Assembly (NCBI GenBank): GCA_013178225.1
Contig: JABLXE010000013.1
Span: forward strand, 1 to 64,000
Source of the DNA: Methanotrichaceae archaeon
GTDB lineage: Archaea; Halobacteriota; Methanosarcinia; Methanotrichales; Methanotrichaceae
DNA length: 64,000 nt
Direction of reading: 5' to 3'
Positions 1 through 8,341 of the stretch are shown piece by piece. How positions within the stretch are numbered: the stretch's first letter is position 1; each line of letters opens with the position of its first letter. The notes under the pieces were generated by a model. It worked only from the letters and a program-made list of their open reading frames with translations. It did not search any database and was not told where the DNA came from. Made by a program: the position numbers and the translations under genes.

Positions 1-171
1 CCTGGTACCGTTGCGTCGCGCTTTCCTCTGGCCTGTGCGCTCATAAGGCAAGGCTTGGATCTGGTTTAATGCCTCTTGCTGCATCACCTGATTCAAAAAC
101 CAGGTGAGCACTTGCTTCATTCCCTCGTTGCGATCGATAAGATAATCTTCTATTAATCCGGATGTATCCAT
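1..171 (-). CDS. IS256-family transposase, N-terminal part (cut by window edge)
   Basis: The first 57 residues of a mutator-type (IS256) DDE transposase are visible, starting MDTSGLIEDYL and including the family's early PYER...RNGTR segment. The same segment occurs in the complete transposase at 6525-7652. The ATG at 171 is chosen because a strong Shine-Dalgarno (GGAGGGA) lies just upstream and the residues from there align with the MDSLEP start of the other copy. The enzyme would cut and join the IS ends. The catalytic residues lie outside the window, so whether it is intact cannot be judged. Confidence 0.8.
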   Translation of the reverse strand, partial: MDTSGLIEDYLIDRNEGMKQVLTWFLNQVMQQEALNQIQALPYERTGQRKARRNGTR

Positions 172-218
172 AGCTCTGTGTCCCTCCTTGATTCGACACC
201 AATTAGGGATACAGGGCT
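1..218 (-). mobile_element. IS256-family insertion sequence, right part only
   Basis: The element runs off the left edge of the window. Its terminal inverted repeat, read from the outer end, is AGCCCTGTATCCCT at about 205-218. It matches the ends of the complete IS256 element at 6502-7704. The two elements differ clearly in protein sequence, so they are separate members of one family and not recent copies. Confidence 0.8.
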
Positions 219-529
219 CATTATATTATATCTTGTTATATTACTACTAAGTTACAGCAATTATGGCACGCTGCCGGGAAAAACGGTAATTCAAGGAAGT
301 TGAGCGCGTTTAGAACGGAATTGGTGCCAACCTCTGAGATGAACTCCCAAACACTTGGTAAATAGGAATCCTCGATTCATGATATTTATTTTTAAGTGGA
401 TACCCGCAGCTTGCAACTTAGAACTTAATACCGGTAAAAGAAACACAAATGAAATGGCACAGACATATGCTTTTAGTTGGGGACTGGACTTCCGCACGAG
501 TTTAAGAGTAAATATTCTCTTCGGTCCCT

Positions 530-731
530 CTTCGGTGTTATACCGATTCAGCATCTCAGCCAGATCGTCCATCATCACCGGCTTGCTGAGGTAGGCATCC
601 ATGCCGGCATCAAGACATCTCTTTTTATCGCCCAGTAGAGGGTAGGCCGTCAGGGCCACGATCTTTGGATCGCCCTTATGCCATCTCTCCAGTATGGCCC
701 TTGTGGCTTTCAGGACGTTCATCACCAGCAT
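530..731 (-). pseudogene. Response-regulator receiver domain relic (C-terminal half)
   Basis: The reading frame contains ATRAILE, KIVALTAYPLLGDKK and GMDAYLSKPVMMDDLAEML. These match helix 3 to helix 5 of a two-component receiver (REC) domain, including the conserved Thr/Ala after beta-4 and the Lys-Pro after beta-5. The N-terminal half with the phospho-accepting Asp is missing, and the MPEMDG-type loop is corrupted to MLVMNV. The tail after about residue 70 has no resemblance to the family. It resembles the last receiver of the hybrid kinase at 43937-47155, so it is probably the remains of another such kinase. Not expected to function. Confidence 0.6.
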
Positions 732-991
732 TTTCAGTCAATTAAACGTCTATTTGCCCCAAAACCTCAGGATTTGGCATCATGCAGGCTCAGGACCAGA
801 TAGAATGACAGGTGGGCTGGAGTAGCTGGTCTTACTATGACTGGGTGGGTCGTTTAGCGGCAAAGTGGACGGCGATCCACGGGGGCCGTAAGCCAGCAGA
901 AGTAGCATAAAAAGAGAACTCAGAGCAGATGCCTCCACCTTCGCCCCACCATTGCCTCGCCCTTTAATCCCCTTAAGAATAAGCATATACC

Positions 992-1133
992 ATGGACTTT
1001 GAGCTTTAATCCACCATCACCCTTCGTTCCTGGTCCTTCAAAGCCCTGCTTGCCCCCTAGGGATTTCTTCGTGCAGGCACTGAACCGCAATCTAAAACCT
1101 GCAGAGGTTCAGCGTGCTCTTCGTGACAGGAGA
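992..1133 (+). pseudogene. Relic of cassette gene C (MDFEL family), inverted
   Basis: Read on the plus strand this begins MDFEL, stop, STITLRSWSFKALLAP, stop. After shifts it continues FVQALNRNL, LQRF and SVLFVTG. It lines up with the start of the 170-residue cassette protein C at 10309-10821 (MDFELFPTITLRPRS, FIQALNRNL, FRVLYVTGN). Two in-frame stops and at least one base insertion destroy it. It lies in the opposite orientation to the better copies at 5.8-6.3 and 10.3-10.8 kb. Only about the first 50 codons remain. Confidence 0.7.
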
Positions 1134-1226
1134 ACTCCTTTATAAATCGAGCCACAAAAGTTGCAGTTGGCTGATTAAGATTTAGCACACAAAATGGGAA
1201 ATCGGCGAATAGGGTATTATTGCCCA

Positions 1227-2252
1227 CTACCAAGATATATCCAGATCTTCCTTTTCCTCGAGCCCTGATAACGGCGATACATCCGTGATCTGGTTATCGT
1301 CTAGATACAGCTCCGTCAGGTTAGTGAGCCTCGATAACGGCAATACATCCGTGATCTGGTTATGCCTTAGATTCAGCACCGTCAGGTTAGTGAGTCCAGA
1401 TAACGACGATACATCCGTGATCTCGTTTCCACCTAGATCCAGATATATCAGGTTAGTGAATCCAGATAACGACGATACATCCGTGATCTGATTGTCCCAT
1501 AAAACCAGATATATCAGGTTAGTGAGTCCAGATAACGACGATACATCCGTGATCTGGTTGCCACATAAAACCAGATGTGTCAGGTTAGTTAGTCCTGATA
1601 ACGGCGATACATCCGTGATCTGGTTGCCTTCTAGATTCAGCACCCTCAGGTTAGCGAGTCCCGATAACAATAATACATCCACATCCGTGATCTGGTTATG
1701 CCTTAGATTCAGCTCTATCAGGTTAGTGAGCCCCGATAACGGCGATACATCCGTGATCTGGTTTTCCTCTAGATTCAGCACCGTCAGGTTAGTGAGTCCC
1801 GATAACGGCGATATATCCGCGATCTTGTTGCCACCTAGAGTCAGGCCACCTAGAGACAGGCTCGTCAGGTTAGTTAGCGGTGACAACGGTGATGCATCCC
1901 TGATCTCGTTGTAGTTTAGATCTAGATATGTCAGGTTAGTGAGCCCCGATAACGGCGATACATCCCTGATCTCGTTGTAGCTTAGATCCAGATATGTCAG
2001 GTTAGTGAGCCCCGATAACGGCGATATATCTCTGATCTCGTTGAAGCTTATATCTAGACTTTCAAGCCCCTCCAGATCCGAGACATTGATGGGACCTTCG
2101 GGTTTATCGATGGCTTCTCTTATCGCAGCCTCGAGATTTGGATCGGAAAATATGACTCTCGATTGCTCCGTCTGATCTTGTCCGTAAGCCACAATAAATA
2201 ATAATACAAGGGATGGTAAAAACGCAAGAATTGTTTTGCCCATATACCTCAC
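1227..2252 (-). CDS. Secreted leucine-rich repeat protein (internalin-like)
   Basis: 341 residues. The protein opens with a signal peptide (KTILAFLPSLVLLFIVAYG) and a short helical cap (DPNLEAAIREAIDKPEGPI) typical of bacterial and archaeal internalin-type LRR proteins. About 12 LRRs follow, mostly 22 residues each, with the unit LTNLTxLxLxxNQITDVSPLSG. Two repeats are irregular: one carries a LGGLTLGG insertion and one reads DVDVLLLSG. There is no C-terminal anchor, so it is probably released or held by partners. LRR solenoids usually bind proteins or glycans; the ligand is unknown. The DNA repeats are close to identical in places, which suggests recent unit duplication. It stands alone among relics, and no operon partner is evident. 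Confidence 0.85.
   Translation of the reverse strand: MRYMGKTILAFLPSLVLLFIVAYGQDQTEQSRVIFSDPNLEAAIREAIDKPEGPINVSDLEGLESLDISFNEIRDISPLSGLTNLTYLDLSYNEIRDVSPLSGLTNLTYLDLNYNEIRDASPLSPLTNLTSLSLGGLTLGGNKIADISPLSGLTNLTVLNLEENQITDVSPLSGLTNLIELNLRHNQITDVDVLLLSGLANLRVLNLEGNQITDVSPLSGLTNLTHLVLCGNQITDVSSLSGLTNLIYLVLWDNQITDVSSLSGFTNLIYLDLGGNEITDVSSLSGLTNLTVLNLRHNQITDVLPLSRLTNLTELYLDDNQITDVSPLSGLEEKEDLDISW
1245..2060 (-). repeat. 66-bp tandem coding repeats of the LRR gene
   Basis: A motif containing CCGATAACGGCGATACATCC on the plus strand recurs about every 66 bases, which is 22 codons. It encodes the LRR units. The regular spacing keeps the frame, so unit number can change by recombination without breaking the protein. 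The repeats also create long antisense open frames that are artefacts. Confidence 0.8.
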
Positions 2253-2601
2253 CTATATTTTGATTAGGCGTGATAGAATAAGAATTTAAGCTACGTTAAT
2301 CCTGTAGATATTATATAGTTTCAAGAAAGAAACTGAGAAGGACCGCAATATGGCTCCTATCTCATCCATTCAAGTTTGCTACCTAATGAATGGCAGAGGG
2401 TGAGACTTCAGCTTATATTTACCGGTAATAATAGCATAAGGTTGCATCGCTGAATGTCATTGGTGCTATGCCAAGAGGTAACATCCTTCGCGAATATTTG
2501 ATTAGGCTGATATTTAAATATATCATTATCTCTTCGTGATCGCATGATGTTATGCATCGAATATATGATTCGAATTTGAGAATCTCATGCATCAACAGAT
2601 C
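2253..2601. other. Intergenic, AT-rich, no gene seen
   Basis: This holds the upstream region of the LRR gene (AT-rich stretches such as ATTATATAGTTTC near 2310). No open frame with recognisable content was found on either strand. Confidence 0.5.
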
Positions 2602-2811
2602 TTAATTCCCGAATCTCGTGCATATTTCTCTGCCGTCATATGACTCGATCGCGTCCTTCACCTCTTCCTTCATCAGAACATGCGCGAGCTTCTTAACATA
2701 GGGGGCTAGTCCCCCTGAGCTTGGATCATGATTATTTAACGCGCCGGTCCAGTTTGACCACATAGCCCTTAAGGTCCTCCACCAGGTCCACGTCGTGGTG
2801 CTGGGAAACAC
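2602..2811 (-). pseudogene. Relic of cassette gene D, internally deleted
   Basis: The start MFPST is followed directly, in another frame, by DVDLVEDLKGYVVKLDR. In the copy at 10828-11167 these two segments are separated by roughly 60 codons. The middle has therefore been lost. The upstream DNA (2812-2945) is similar to the upstream region of the 10.8-11.2 kb copy, including a TATA-like box. A tail with KKLAHVLMKEEVKDAIESYD follows but cannot be assigned. Function of the family is unknown. Confidence 0.65.
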
Positions 2812-2830
2812 GGGGATCTCTTGGGCGGAA

Positions 2831-2858
2831 GTATCATGATATTGGCTATAAAATTTTG
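2831..2858 (-). promoter_or_regulatory. Conserved upstream region of cassette gene D relic
   Basis: GTATCATGAT and TTGGCTATAAAATTTTG on the plus strand recur nearly unchanged at 11186-11214, upstream of the other gene D copy. Read on the minus strand, TTTTATAGCC resembles an archaeal TATA box about 35-40 bases ahead of the MFPST start. It may be the cassette promoter. Confidence 0.5.
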
Positions 2859-2940
2859 TAAGGGTAGCCCGATCCCAGACACCCTTTTCTCCCCATGGGT
2901 CAGCGCCTGGCGGCGCACGATGAGATACGAGAGGGATCAG

Positions 2941-2974
2941 GTAGCGAATAATCTATGGTAGCGAATAATCTATG
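2941..2974. repeat. 17-bp perfect tandem duplication
   Basis: GTAGCGAATAATCTATG occurs twice head to tail. It sits at the truncated end of the recombinase relic and probably arose by slippage or during the deletion. Confidence 0.85.
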
Positions 2975-3010
2975 CTACTCTTCTAGGAGGAGAAAATTTT
3001 TGGCGTGCAT
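2941..3010 (-). pseudogene. Relic of a tyrosine recombinase N-terminus
   Basis: On the minus strand from ATG at 3010 the translation is MHAKNFLLLEE, stop (TAG), HRLFAT. This aligns with the first 18 residues of the recombinase at 14715-15299 (MHPEDFLTLEEWHRLLAA), with Trp changed to a stop codon. The upstream 24-base palindrome at 3026-3049 matches the one upstream of the intact gene. The relic ends in a short tandem duplication and everything downstream is gone. Confidence 0.7.
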
Positions 3011-3025
3011 TCCACGGCGTATGAC

Positions 3026-3049
3026 GTCATGATAGATATATATTATGAC
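3026..3049. promoter_or_regulatory. 24-bp palindrome, copy 1 (recombinase upstream site)
   Basis: Arms GTCATgAT and ATtATGAC flank an 8-base AT-rich centre. It shares its first 16 bases (GTCATGATAGATATAT) with the site at 15315-15338 upstream of the intact recombinase. A weaker copy is at 8040-8063. It could be an operator overlapping a TATA box or a recombinase crossover site. Confidence 0.6.
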
Positions 3050-3147
3050 ATCAGCATCCTGCAACGGCGCTTTCAAAGACACTGTTTATTTTAGAATTTT
3101 AGCAAAAACTTTTCATGCTATATAGATAGTACAGACTATGAAAGCTA

Positions 3148-3320
3148 AGTGACCTGTTCTCCTGGCGATCTCGCTGATGCTCAATCCTTCGTTGAACAAA
3201 TCTCGCAACATGAGGAACTCCTCCAGGTCCAGCATCAACACAACCTCTGAGTTTTGATCTCAGAGATTGACAGCTGGACATTTTTATCCCGCCACTATTG
3301 AGCAATTTTAGACCGCCAGT
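3148..3320 (-). pseudogene. IS21-family remnant (IstA N-terminus and left end)
   Basis: The minus strand from about 3241 reads VLMLDLEEFLMLRDLFNEG followed by LSISEIARRTGHL. This is the N-terminal helix-turn-helix of IS21-family transposase IstA. The DNA upstream (to about 3320) contains the repeated motif TGGCGG...AATTGCTCAATAGTGGCGGG, as expected for an IS21 terminal region. The frame is lost after about 30 codons and no IstB follows. Confidence 0.65.
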
Positions 3321-3499
3321 GACACGCGCGACTTCACAATCAGAAAAGAGATACTTTCGTAGCTTACGAGTGCCGATGAAATGATATCGATCTATATGAC
3401 ATCGATAATAGATGGAACTCCTTTGTCGTCAATCTATACAAATTCAAAGGCTAAACCTATTGTAGTTAGAGCTTCTTTATCTCCTTTAGAGGCATATCT

Positions 3500-4702
3500 A
3501 TGAGTATCAAGTTCTTATTGACGGCATTGCTAATTGGCCTGCTGCTGATAGTCACCACTTCGGCACAAACCAATAGCAATTGGGAAAAGTCAAATGGCGG
3601 TTGGATAGTGGTTAAGAACAGCCATGTATACAACACGGGGGAACCTTTTCATCCCTGCCCTGAGCAGACCGGCTGCAATCGCTATCCAATTCATGTAGAG
3701 CATGGGATATGCATTAATGCAGTAACTTTCGACGATGCCACGGTGGGTGCTTCTTGGACCCCTCCAGATTACAATATTATTCTGGCAAAGGACTGCGGCA
3801 CTAACGAGTGGATGAGAGTTGATTGTCCAGTCGTAACAAAATTCTGGGTACCTGCCGGAACCTATACATTAACGGAGTTTACTTATGTTTCCGAAGTCAA
3901 CCCAGGAGATCCTAGTTACAGCCCTTGTAGCAACGCCTGGTCAAAAACTCCTAAGACGGTTGTAATCAAACCAGGTGATACAGTAGATTTCGGCGAGTCT
4001 GTTTTCATGAACGGACCCTGCACAGAAGGCGGTTATCCTTGTACTGGCGGCCCACTCGGCAGCAGCTCTGGCGGATGTCACAGCGGCTGGACAGGCAAAT
4101 GGGAAGTCACGTGGGGAGAGATGGACTTCGAGCGAACAGAAATGACATTACAGCAAACGGGCACTACCATAACGGGAACATACCCGTTTGACCAGGGCAG
4201 GATCCAGGGTACCATATCTGGAAATAAACTAATTGGCCAGTGGTCCGAGTCCCCGTCCTACAGTCCTCCCGATGACGCGGGCGATTTCGAGTTCACCATG
4301 TCCGACGACTGCAAATCGATTAGCGGCAAATATAGATATGGTTCATCTGGAAGCTGGAGAGACTGGAACGGCAAACTCTTGACCATCGCTGGTACAGACC
4401 TCAATGGCAATTGGGAGATGGGTGGTCCCTACAATGCCGGTGAGCCGTGCCAGATCATTCAACAGGGTAGTGCTCTTGCCTTTATAAACGAAAATGGGGA
4501 CCAATCTGAGGGAGGGTTTATAGATGAGTCTACGGTTATCGCGACCGATTGGGAAGACGGACTCAGGGGTACAATATCCGATGATGGAAACCGCATTGAT
4601 TGGGCTAATGGTACTTGGTGGGTAAGGAACAGCCATGAAGAAGGATTTGATGAGATTGAAGGTCAAGAAGAGCAACTCCTGGAATCCCTAGGCTTAATAT
4701 AA
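3500..4702 (+). CDS. Secreted protein with lipocalin-like beta repeats
   Basis: 400 residues with a clear signal peptide (MSIKFLLTALLIGLLLIVTTSAQ). The N-terminal part (about 30-190) is Cys- and Trp-rich (HPCPEQTGCNRYP, KDCGTNEW). The middle part (about 200-290) has alternating hydrophobic strands of the pattern MTLQQTGTTITGTYPFDQG, then IQGTISGNKLIGQW. This is typical of small beta-barrel repeats found in secreted proteins of unknown function. A third, related part (about 300-375) reads LNGNWEMGG...GTISDDGNRIDWANGTWW. A Shine-Dalgarno (GAGGC) precedes the ATG. The broken protein at 8342-9542 ends in a similar barrel (GTISGDTIHFDW). Function is unknown; ligand binding at the cell surface is a guess. 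Confidence 0.8.
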   Translation: MSIKFLLTALLIGLLLIVTTSAQTNSNWEKSNGGWIVVKNSHVYNTGEPFHPCPEQTGCNRYPIHVEHGICINAVTFDDATVGASWTPPDYNIILAKDCGTNEWMRVDCPVVTKFWVPAGTYTLTEFTYVSEVNPGDPSYSPCSNAWSKTPKTVVIKPGDTVDFGESVFMNGPCTEGGYPCTGGPLGSSSGGCHSGWTGKWEVTWGEMDFERTEMTLQQTGTTITGTYPFDQGRIQGTISGNKLIGQWSESPSYSPPDDAGDFEFTMSDDCKSISGKYRYGSSGSWRDWNGKLLTIAGTDLNGNWEMGGPYNAGEPCQIIQQGSALAFINENGDQSEGGFIDESTVIATDWEDGLRGTISDDGNRIDWANGTWWVRNSHEEGFDEIEGQEEQLLESLGLI

Positions 4703-5375
4703 TTCAGGTAGAATGATAAAGTGCCTGCGGGAGCTGTTGCCGAGCAGAGCGTCTGAATCACTATGACGCCTGCTCTCGAAACACTGAGCACCGACCGCAA
4801 GGGGGCAGAGTGATGCTTTTATGTCTTTGCAGACAGAAATCATCATATCTCCACAAGCAGATCCAAAGGCGGTTGGATATGTCATGGCTCTAGGAGATGA
4901 GCCTCGATAATGGCTGCAGGCTTGACAGATCATCTCTGGACTTTGCAGGGATCTTTACAGCACAATTTTAATAGGTCTTTTATTCTATTTTTCTATGAAT
5001 ATGGTACTAAACAATTACCGCTAATACCGCGCTACCCGCAAAACTGTGATTCTCCCAGGAAGTTCATCTTTAAAGTGTCTATCGACTCGATTTTAAGTGC
5101 ATATAACTTACAAAAGACTAAGTCGGTTCTTAAGGATCTCCAAAGCCTATCAAAGTTATTATAAATAAGGTTCTAAGGTTGAGAGTCCCTGTTCTACGCG
5201 ATGGATTATACAGCTTCTTTTCTGGTTTACCGATATCGAAAAATCGAGACTGGGCAATTGTCGAAAAATCATTCCATAGTGTATCTGAACAAGTAGTTTG
5301 CCCAAACGCTATAGGCATCCCCCAGGGCTTCACTCTAACTTGTATAAAATCGTATGTACAACTTCCAGATCCACG
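4703..5375. other. Gene-poor interval between secreted protein and cassette copy 1
   Basis: A short plus-strand stretch around 4815-4910 reads SLQTEIIISPQADPKAVGYV and may be a fragment of an old gene, but it could not be assigned. The rest (4930-5370) is AT-rich with only short, unconvincing frames. Confidence 0.45.
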
Positions 5376-5597
5376 TTAGATCTTGCCCTTCTTGATCATC
5401 TCCACCAGCACCGAGAACACCGCAGCCTCCAGCGGATCGTCCAGCGCATAGAAGGCCTCGCTGGAATGCTTCTTGGCCATCTCTGCCACCATCTGCCCGT
5501 AAACCTGATCCTCCTTCTTCAGCGCCCTGGAGGCCTTCAACCATCTTTCCGAGACTTCCTTCACGCCCATCCTAACGCTCTCGAAGCTCCTTCCCAT
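5376..5597 (-). CDS. Cassette protein A, copy 1 (unknown function)
   Basis: 73 residues, starting MGRSFESVRMGVKEV and ending VEMIKKGKI. It is predicted almost wholly helical, rich in Lys, Glu and Ala, with no signal peptide or membrane segment. The ATG at 5597 is chosen because gene B ends two bases upstream and the copy at 9714-10088 shares this start. Over the first 64 residues the two copies differ at one position (V/I). It is the last gene of a tight C-B-A run. I do not recognise the family. Being small, helical and translationally linked to C and B, it may be a complex subunit; that is inference. Confidence 0.7.
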   Translation of the reverse strand: MGRSFESVRMGVKEVSERWLKASRALKKEDQVYGQMVAEMAKKHSSEAFYALDDPLEAAVFSVLVEMIKKGKI

Positions 5598-5599
5598 GG

Positions 5600-5821
5600 T
5601 TACTCCCCTACCCAAAACCTCTCCGGCCAAATCCCGCCCTCGGGCAGAACCCTCTCCTCAACCATCCTGCTGTGGATCATCTCCTCCACCTCGACCGCCC
5701 GCACCCGGAAGATCTCCGCCAGGATCTCCTTGGCCGCCTGCAGCTCAGCCCGCCGGGGATCGATTGACCTGAGCGGCTCGGCCGTCGCAGTCCTGCCCTC
5801 CCGCCGGAGCAGCCATCTCAT
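5600..5821 (-). CDS. Cassette protein B, copy 1 (unknown function)
   Basis: 73 residues, MRWLLRREGRTAT through WPERFWVGE. The core RAELQAAKEILAEIFRVR and EVEEMIHSRM is a likely helical pair. Its ATG overlaps the TGA of gene C in an ATGA junction, a sign of translational coupling. Copy 2 at 10091-10312 differs at five residues. A third relative at 56387-56614 keeps AELDAAKQILAEVFSVR, EVEMMIRAR and the MWPERL ending, next to a family-B DNA polymerase gene. The family is unrecognised. Confidence 0.7.
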   Translation of the reverse strand: MRWLLRREGRTATAEPLRSIDPRRAELQAAKEILAEIFRVRAVEVEEMIHSRMVEERVLPEGGIWPERFWVGE

Positions 5822-6330
5822 GTGAAGGCCTCCAGGGTGGTCTGGCTCTCCTGCGTCCTGGGATGGGTCCTGGCCACAATCCGGGCCTCGGCTCGCGGCC
5901 CCTCGTCGAAGTATCATACCCTATCGGCGTTCTGCACCAGCTCCTCGAAATAGGGGTCCACACCGGATGCGAACAGCAGAACCGCTGCCTCCTGGGCAGC
6001 CTGCTGCAGCGCCCCGGAGACATACTCGGTCATCCCTTCCGCGTCCTCGAACAGCATGGGATCGTGCTCCACCAGGATCAGCGAGTGGCGGGCTTCCTCC
6101 AGGATGGCCATGAGCTGGAAGACCGTGAATCCTCGCTGGATCTCCAGCTCGCTGAACCTGCGGTCCAGGCGGGTAAGAACGCCGGAGTAGTTGCCGGTGA
6201 CGTACAGCACCCGGAAGCGCTGCAGGTTGAGGTTGCGGTTGAGGGCCTGAATGAACAGCTCCCTGGGAGTCACCAGAGCGTTGAGGGACCTGGGCCGGAG
6301 AGTAATGGTTGGAAAAAGCTCGAAGTCCAT
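5818..6330 (-). pseudogene. Cassette gene C, copy 1, with premature UGA
   Basis: The frame from MDFEL (ATG at 6330) is open for 138 codons. It then meets TGA at 5914-5916 exactly where copy 2 has TGG (NADRV-W-YFDEG). Beyond the stop the same frame continues YFDEGPRAEARIVARTHPR to the ATGA overlap with gene B. So a single G-to-A change has cut off the last 32 residues. The rest differs from copy 2 at about 14 positions with no frameshift. It may still make a shortened protein. The hydrophobic strand followed by acidic residues (SLILVEHDPMLFED) resembles a Walker B strand, but there is no Walker A (GxxxxGKT/S) motif, so ATP binding is not supported. Confidence 0.7.
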
Positions 6331-6501
6331 GATAATGATCAGGCGGCTCATGGGATATGAGGGCGAGGAGAGAGAGGAGCGAAGATGAATTATGCTTTAG
6401 ACTTAGTTGTGGGGGATGGTTCTTGGTTCCTCCTCCGCACCTAAATCCTATCCTCCCACGGGGAAGCGGGTAGTGTGCCGAAAATGCTGTAATTTCGTGG
6501 C

Positions 6502-7704
6502 AGCCCTGTATCCTGCTCATTCCTTTAATTCTCGTCTAACGATAGATACCTTTTGCCCGTGATCCACTCTTCATTTATATTGATCATGATGCACCCTGCC
6601 AGCCTCATCAGAGATTTATCGCTGGGAAATGCTCCCACCGGTCTGCTTCTGCGTTTCAACTCCTTGTTTATTCGTTCGATTAGGTTGGTAGTGCGTATCC
6701 TTTTCCAGTGGTCCTTCGGATAGGCCTTATAGTTCCAGAGGTCGAACCTAAACTTGTCAATGGTCTCGGCTGCCGCTGAATATCCTTGCGCCCCAAGCTC
6801 CTTAGCCAGATCCTGCAATTCCTGCTCGTCATCCAAAGCTTCTTTGAGCTTCTCGGCAATCTCCGGTCGGTCCTTCTTGGAAACGCTCTCCAGCACTGCC
6901 CTGGAGAAATGGACTTGGCAGTACTGCCAGGATGCTCCGATGAATGATGCTTCAACGGCTTTTTGAATGCCTTTATGAGCGTCAGATATCACCATCTCGA
7001 CTCCGTCCAGTCCCCGATCCTTGAGGCTTCGAAACAAAGTCATCCAAAAACCGCTGTCTTCCGATTCTGCTATGCTTGCCCCCAGGATCTCGCGAAGACC
7101 GTCTTGGCGTAATCCTACGACTATCAGCAGTGCTCGGTTTTTGTATTGGGCATTGTGTCTGACCTTGAAATAAGTTGCATCCACGAGCAGATAACGAATC
7201 CTGGCTTCAATTGGCCTCCTGAGAAACTCTTCAACTTTCTCGTCCAGGATCGCGCAGATCCGGGAGACTTCCGATGCGGACAGGCGATTGAGACCGAAGC
7301 TTTTGACCAACTCCTCCATTCTGCGAGTTGAAACGCTCTGGATATACGACTCTGCTATGGTCATGAGCAAAGCCTGCTCGACACGAGAATATCGCTCAAA
7401 TATTCTTGATTCAAAAGGAAATTCTCTAAACTGAGGCTTTTCAAGCGTTATTTCTCCAACACGGCTCTTGAGAGTTCGTGATCTTGTGCCATTTCGGTGG
7501 GCCTTTCTTTGAGGGCTGCGCTCATAAGGAAGCACACCGCTCTGCTGATAGGCCTCAAATTGCATTACTGCATTCAGAAATTCGGTAATAACCTGCTTCA
7601 GTCCGCTATTCGGATCGACAAGATAATTTATTATTGGCTCCAATGAGTCCATGCCCTGTGTCCTCCTTGATTTGGTGAGATATCTCAAGCAGGGATACAG
7701 GGCT
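6502..7704 (-). mobile_element. Complete IS256-family insertion sequence (1.2 kb)
   Basis: Terminal inverted repeats AGCCCTGTATCC-TGCT lie at 6502-6517 and 7688-7704 (one base gap) and enclose a single intact transposase gene. No exact target duplication is visible: the flanks TAATTTCG and TAATTATTG are only alike. It sits just upstream of cassette gene C copy 1, where gene D stands in copy 2, so its insertion or a linked deletion probably removed D. Confidence 0.85.
6525..7652 (-). CDS. IS256-family (mutator-type) transposase
   Basis: 375 residues from MDSLEPIINYLVDPNSG, the usual size of the family. DDE residues sit in YLLVDATYFKVR, MVISDAHKGIQKAV and TTNLIERINKELKRR, the last being the family signature around the catalytic Glu. 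The ATG at 7652 is chosen because AGGAGG lies nine bases upstream. An upstream Met would fall within the inverted repeat. No frame damage is seen, so the element may still be active. It catalyses cut-and-paste or copy-out transposition of its own IS. Confidence 0.92.
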   Translation of the reverse strand: MDSLEPIINYLVDPNSGLKQVITEFLNAVMQFEAYQQSGVLPYERSPQRKAHRNGTRSRTLKSRVGEITLEKPQFREFPFESRIFERYSRVEQALLMTIAESYIQSVSTRRMEELVKSFGLNRLSASEVSRICAILDEKVEEFLRRPIEARIRYLLVDATYFKVRHNAQYKNRALLIVVGLRQDGLREILGASIAESEDSGFWMTLFRSLKDRGLDGVEMVISDAHKGIQKAVEASFIGASWQYCQVHFSRAVLESVSKKDRPEIAEKLKEALDDEQELQDLAKELGAQGYSAAAETIDKFRFDLWNYKAYPKDHWKRIRTTNLIERINKELKRRSRPVGAFPSDKSLMRLAGCIMININEEWITGKRYLSLDEN

Positions 7705-8341
7705 TAATTATTGATCCCATGGATAGATCAAGATGTTGGCATCAATACCACAGCAAACTCTTGATTGCCAGGATTACTACTACTATTTTACATCAATATC
7801 GAGACACTACCGTATGAGGAAGGACTAATCACGGAGGCAGAATATACTTCGAAGAAGACTGAGATCCTTTCAGAATTGTGATATCATCCTCGGTTTGCTC
7901 TAATCATGGCGAATAGGAGATCAGGAATTATTCTAGCTATTTCTGATCTAATTATCTGTTTCTTATCATTTGAGTTCCATACATAATGGTGGCTGACCCT
8001 ACGAACTCCATCAATTTACTATGCATTAGCTGCATGCATGTCATAATTTAGGCATATTATGACATCGGCATCATCAAGCCGTGCGATCCTTGAATAGCAG
8101 AAAATCCATTGTTATACTGAGCCATAAAGGTTATTGATTCTGGTTTCTGTAGAACGTACTGAATTCGGTACGCCGACGCAACTAAGAAAGTCCAAATGGT
8201 GCTGCATATCGAAGTAATTTCTGATTCTGGAGCTGATCAGAAATTCATATCTCTATCAACCAGAAAAATAGATCCTTAACATGGCCAAATAGGCGAAGAA
8301 AAAGAAACTTTTCTCTCTGCCCATCAGCCACCGAGTTCAAA
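7705..8341. other. Intergenic, no gene seen
   Basis: About 640 bases, AT-rich, without a credible reading frame. It holds the third, weaker copy of the 24-base palindrome at 8040-8063. Confidence 0.5.
8040..8063. promoter_or_regulatory. 24-bp palindrome, copy 2
   Basis: Arms GTCATAAT and ATTATGAC are a perfect inverted repeat around an 8-base centre, with the same overall length as the sites at 3026 and 15315. The right flank ATCGGCATCATC resembles that of copy 1 (ATCAGCATCCTG). On the minus strand an ATG CAT GCA follows, recalling the MHA/MHP start of the recombinase, but no gene remains. Confidence 0.5.

Noticed and set aside
780-986. 68-codon minus-strand frame
   Set aside because: Low-complexity tail, no family, next to a degenerate relic on the other strand.
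1285-1914. Plus-strand open frames over the LRR gene
   Set aside because: They are antisense to the 66-base repeats and only echo their periodicity.
5863-6360. Plus-strand frame (165 codons) over cassette gene C
   Set aside because: Antisense shadow of C; the minus strand shows coupled starts and stops and is shared between copies.
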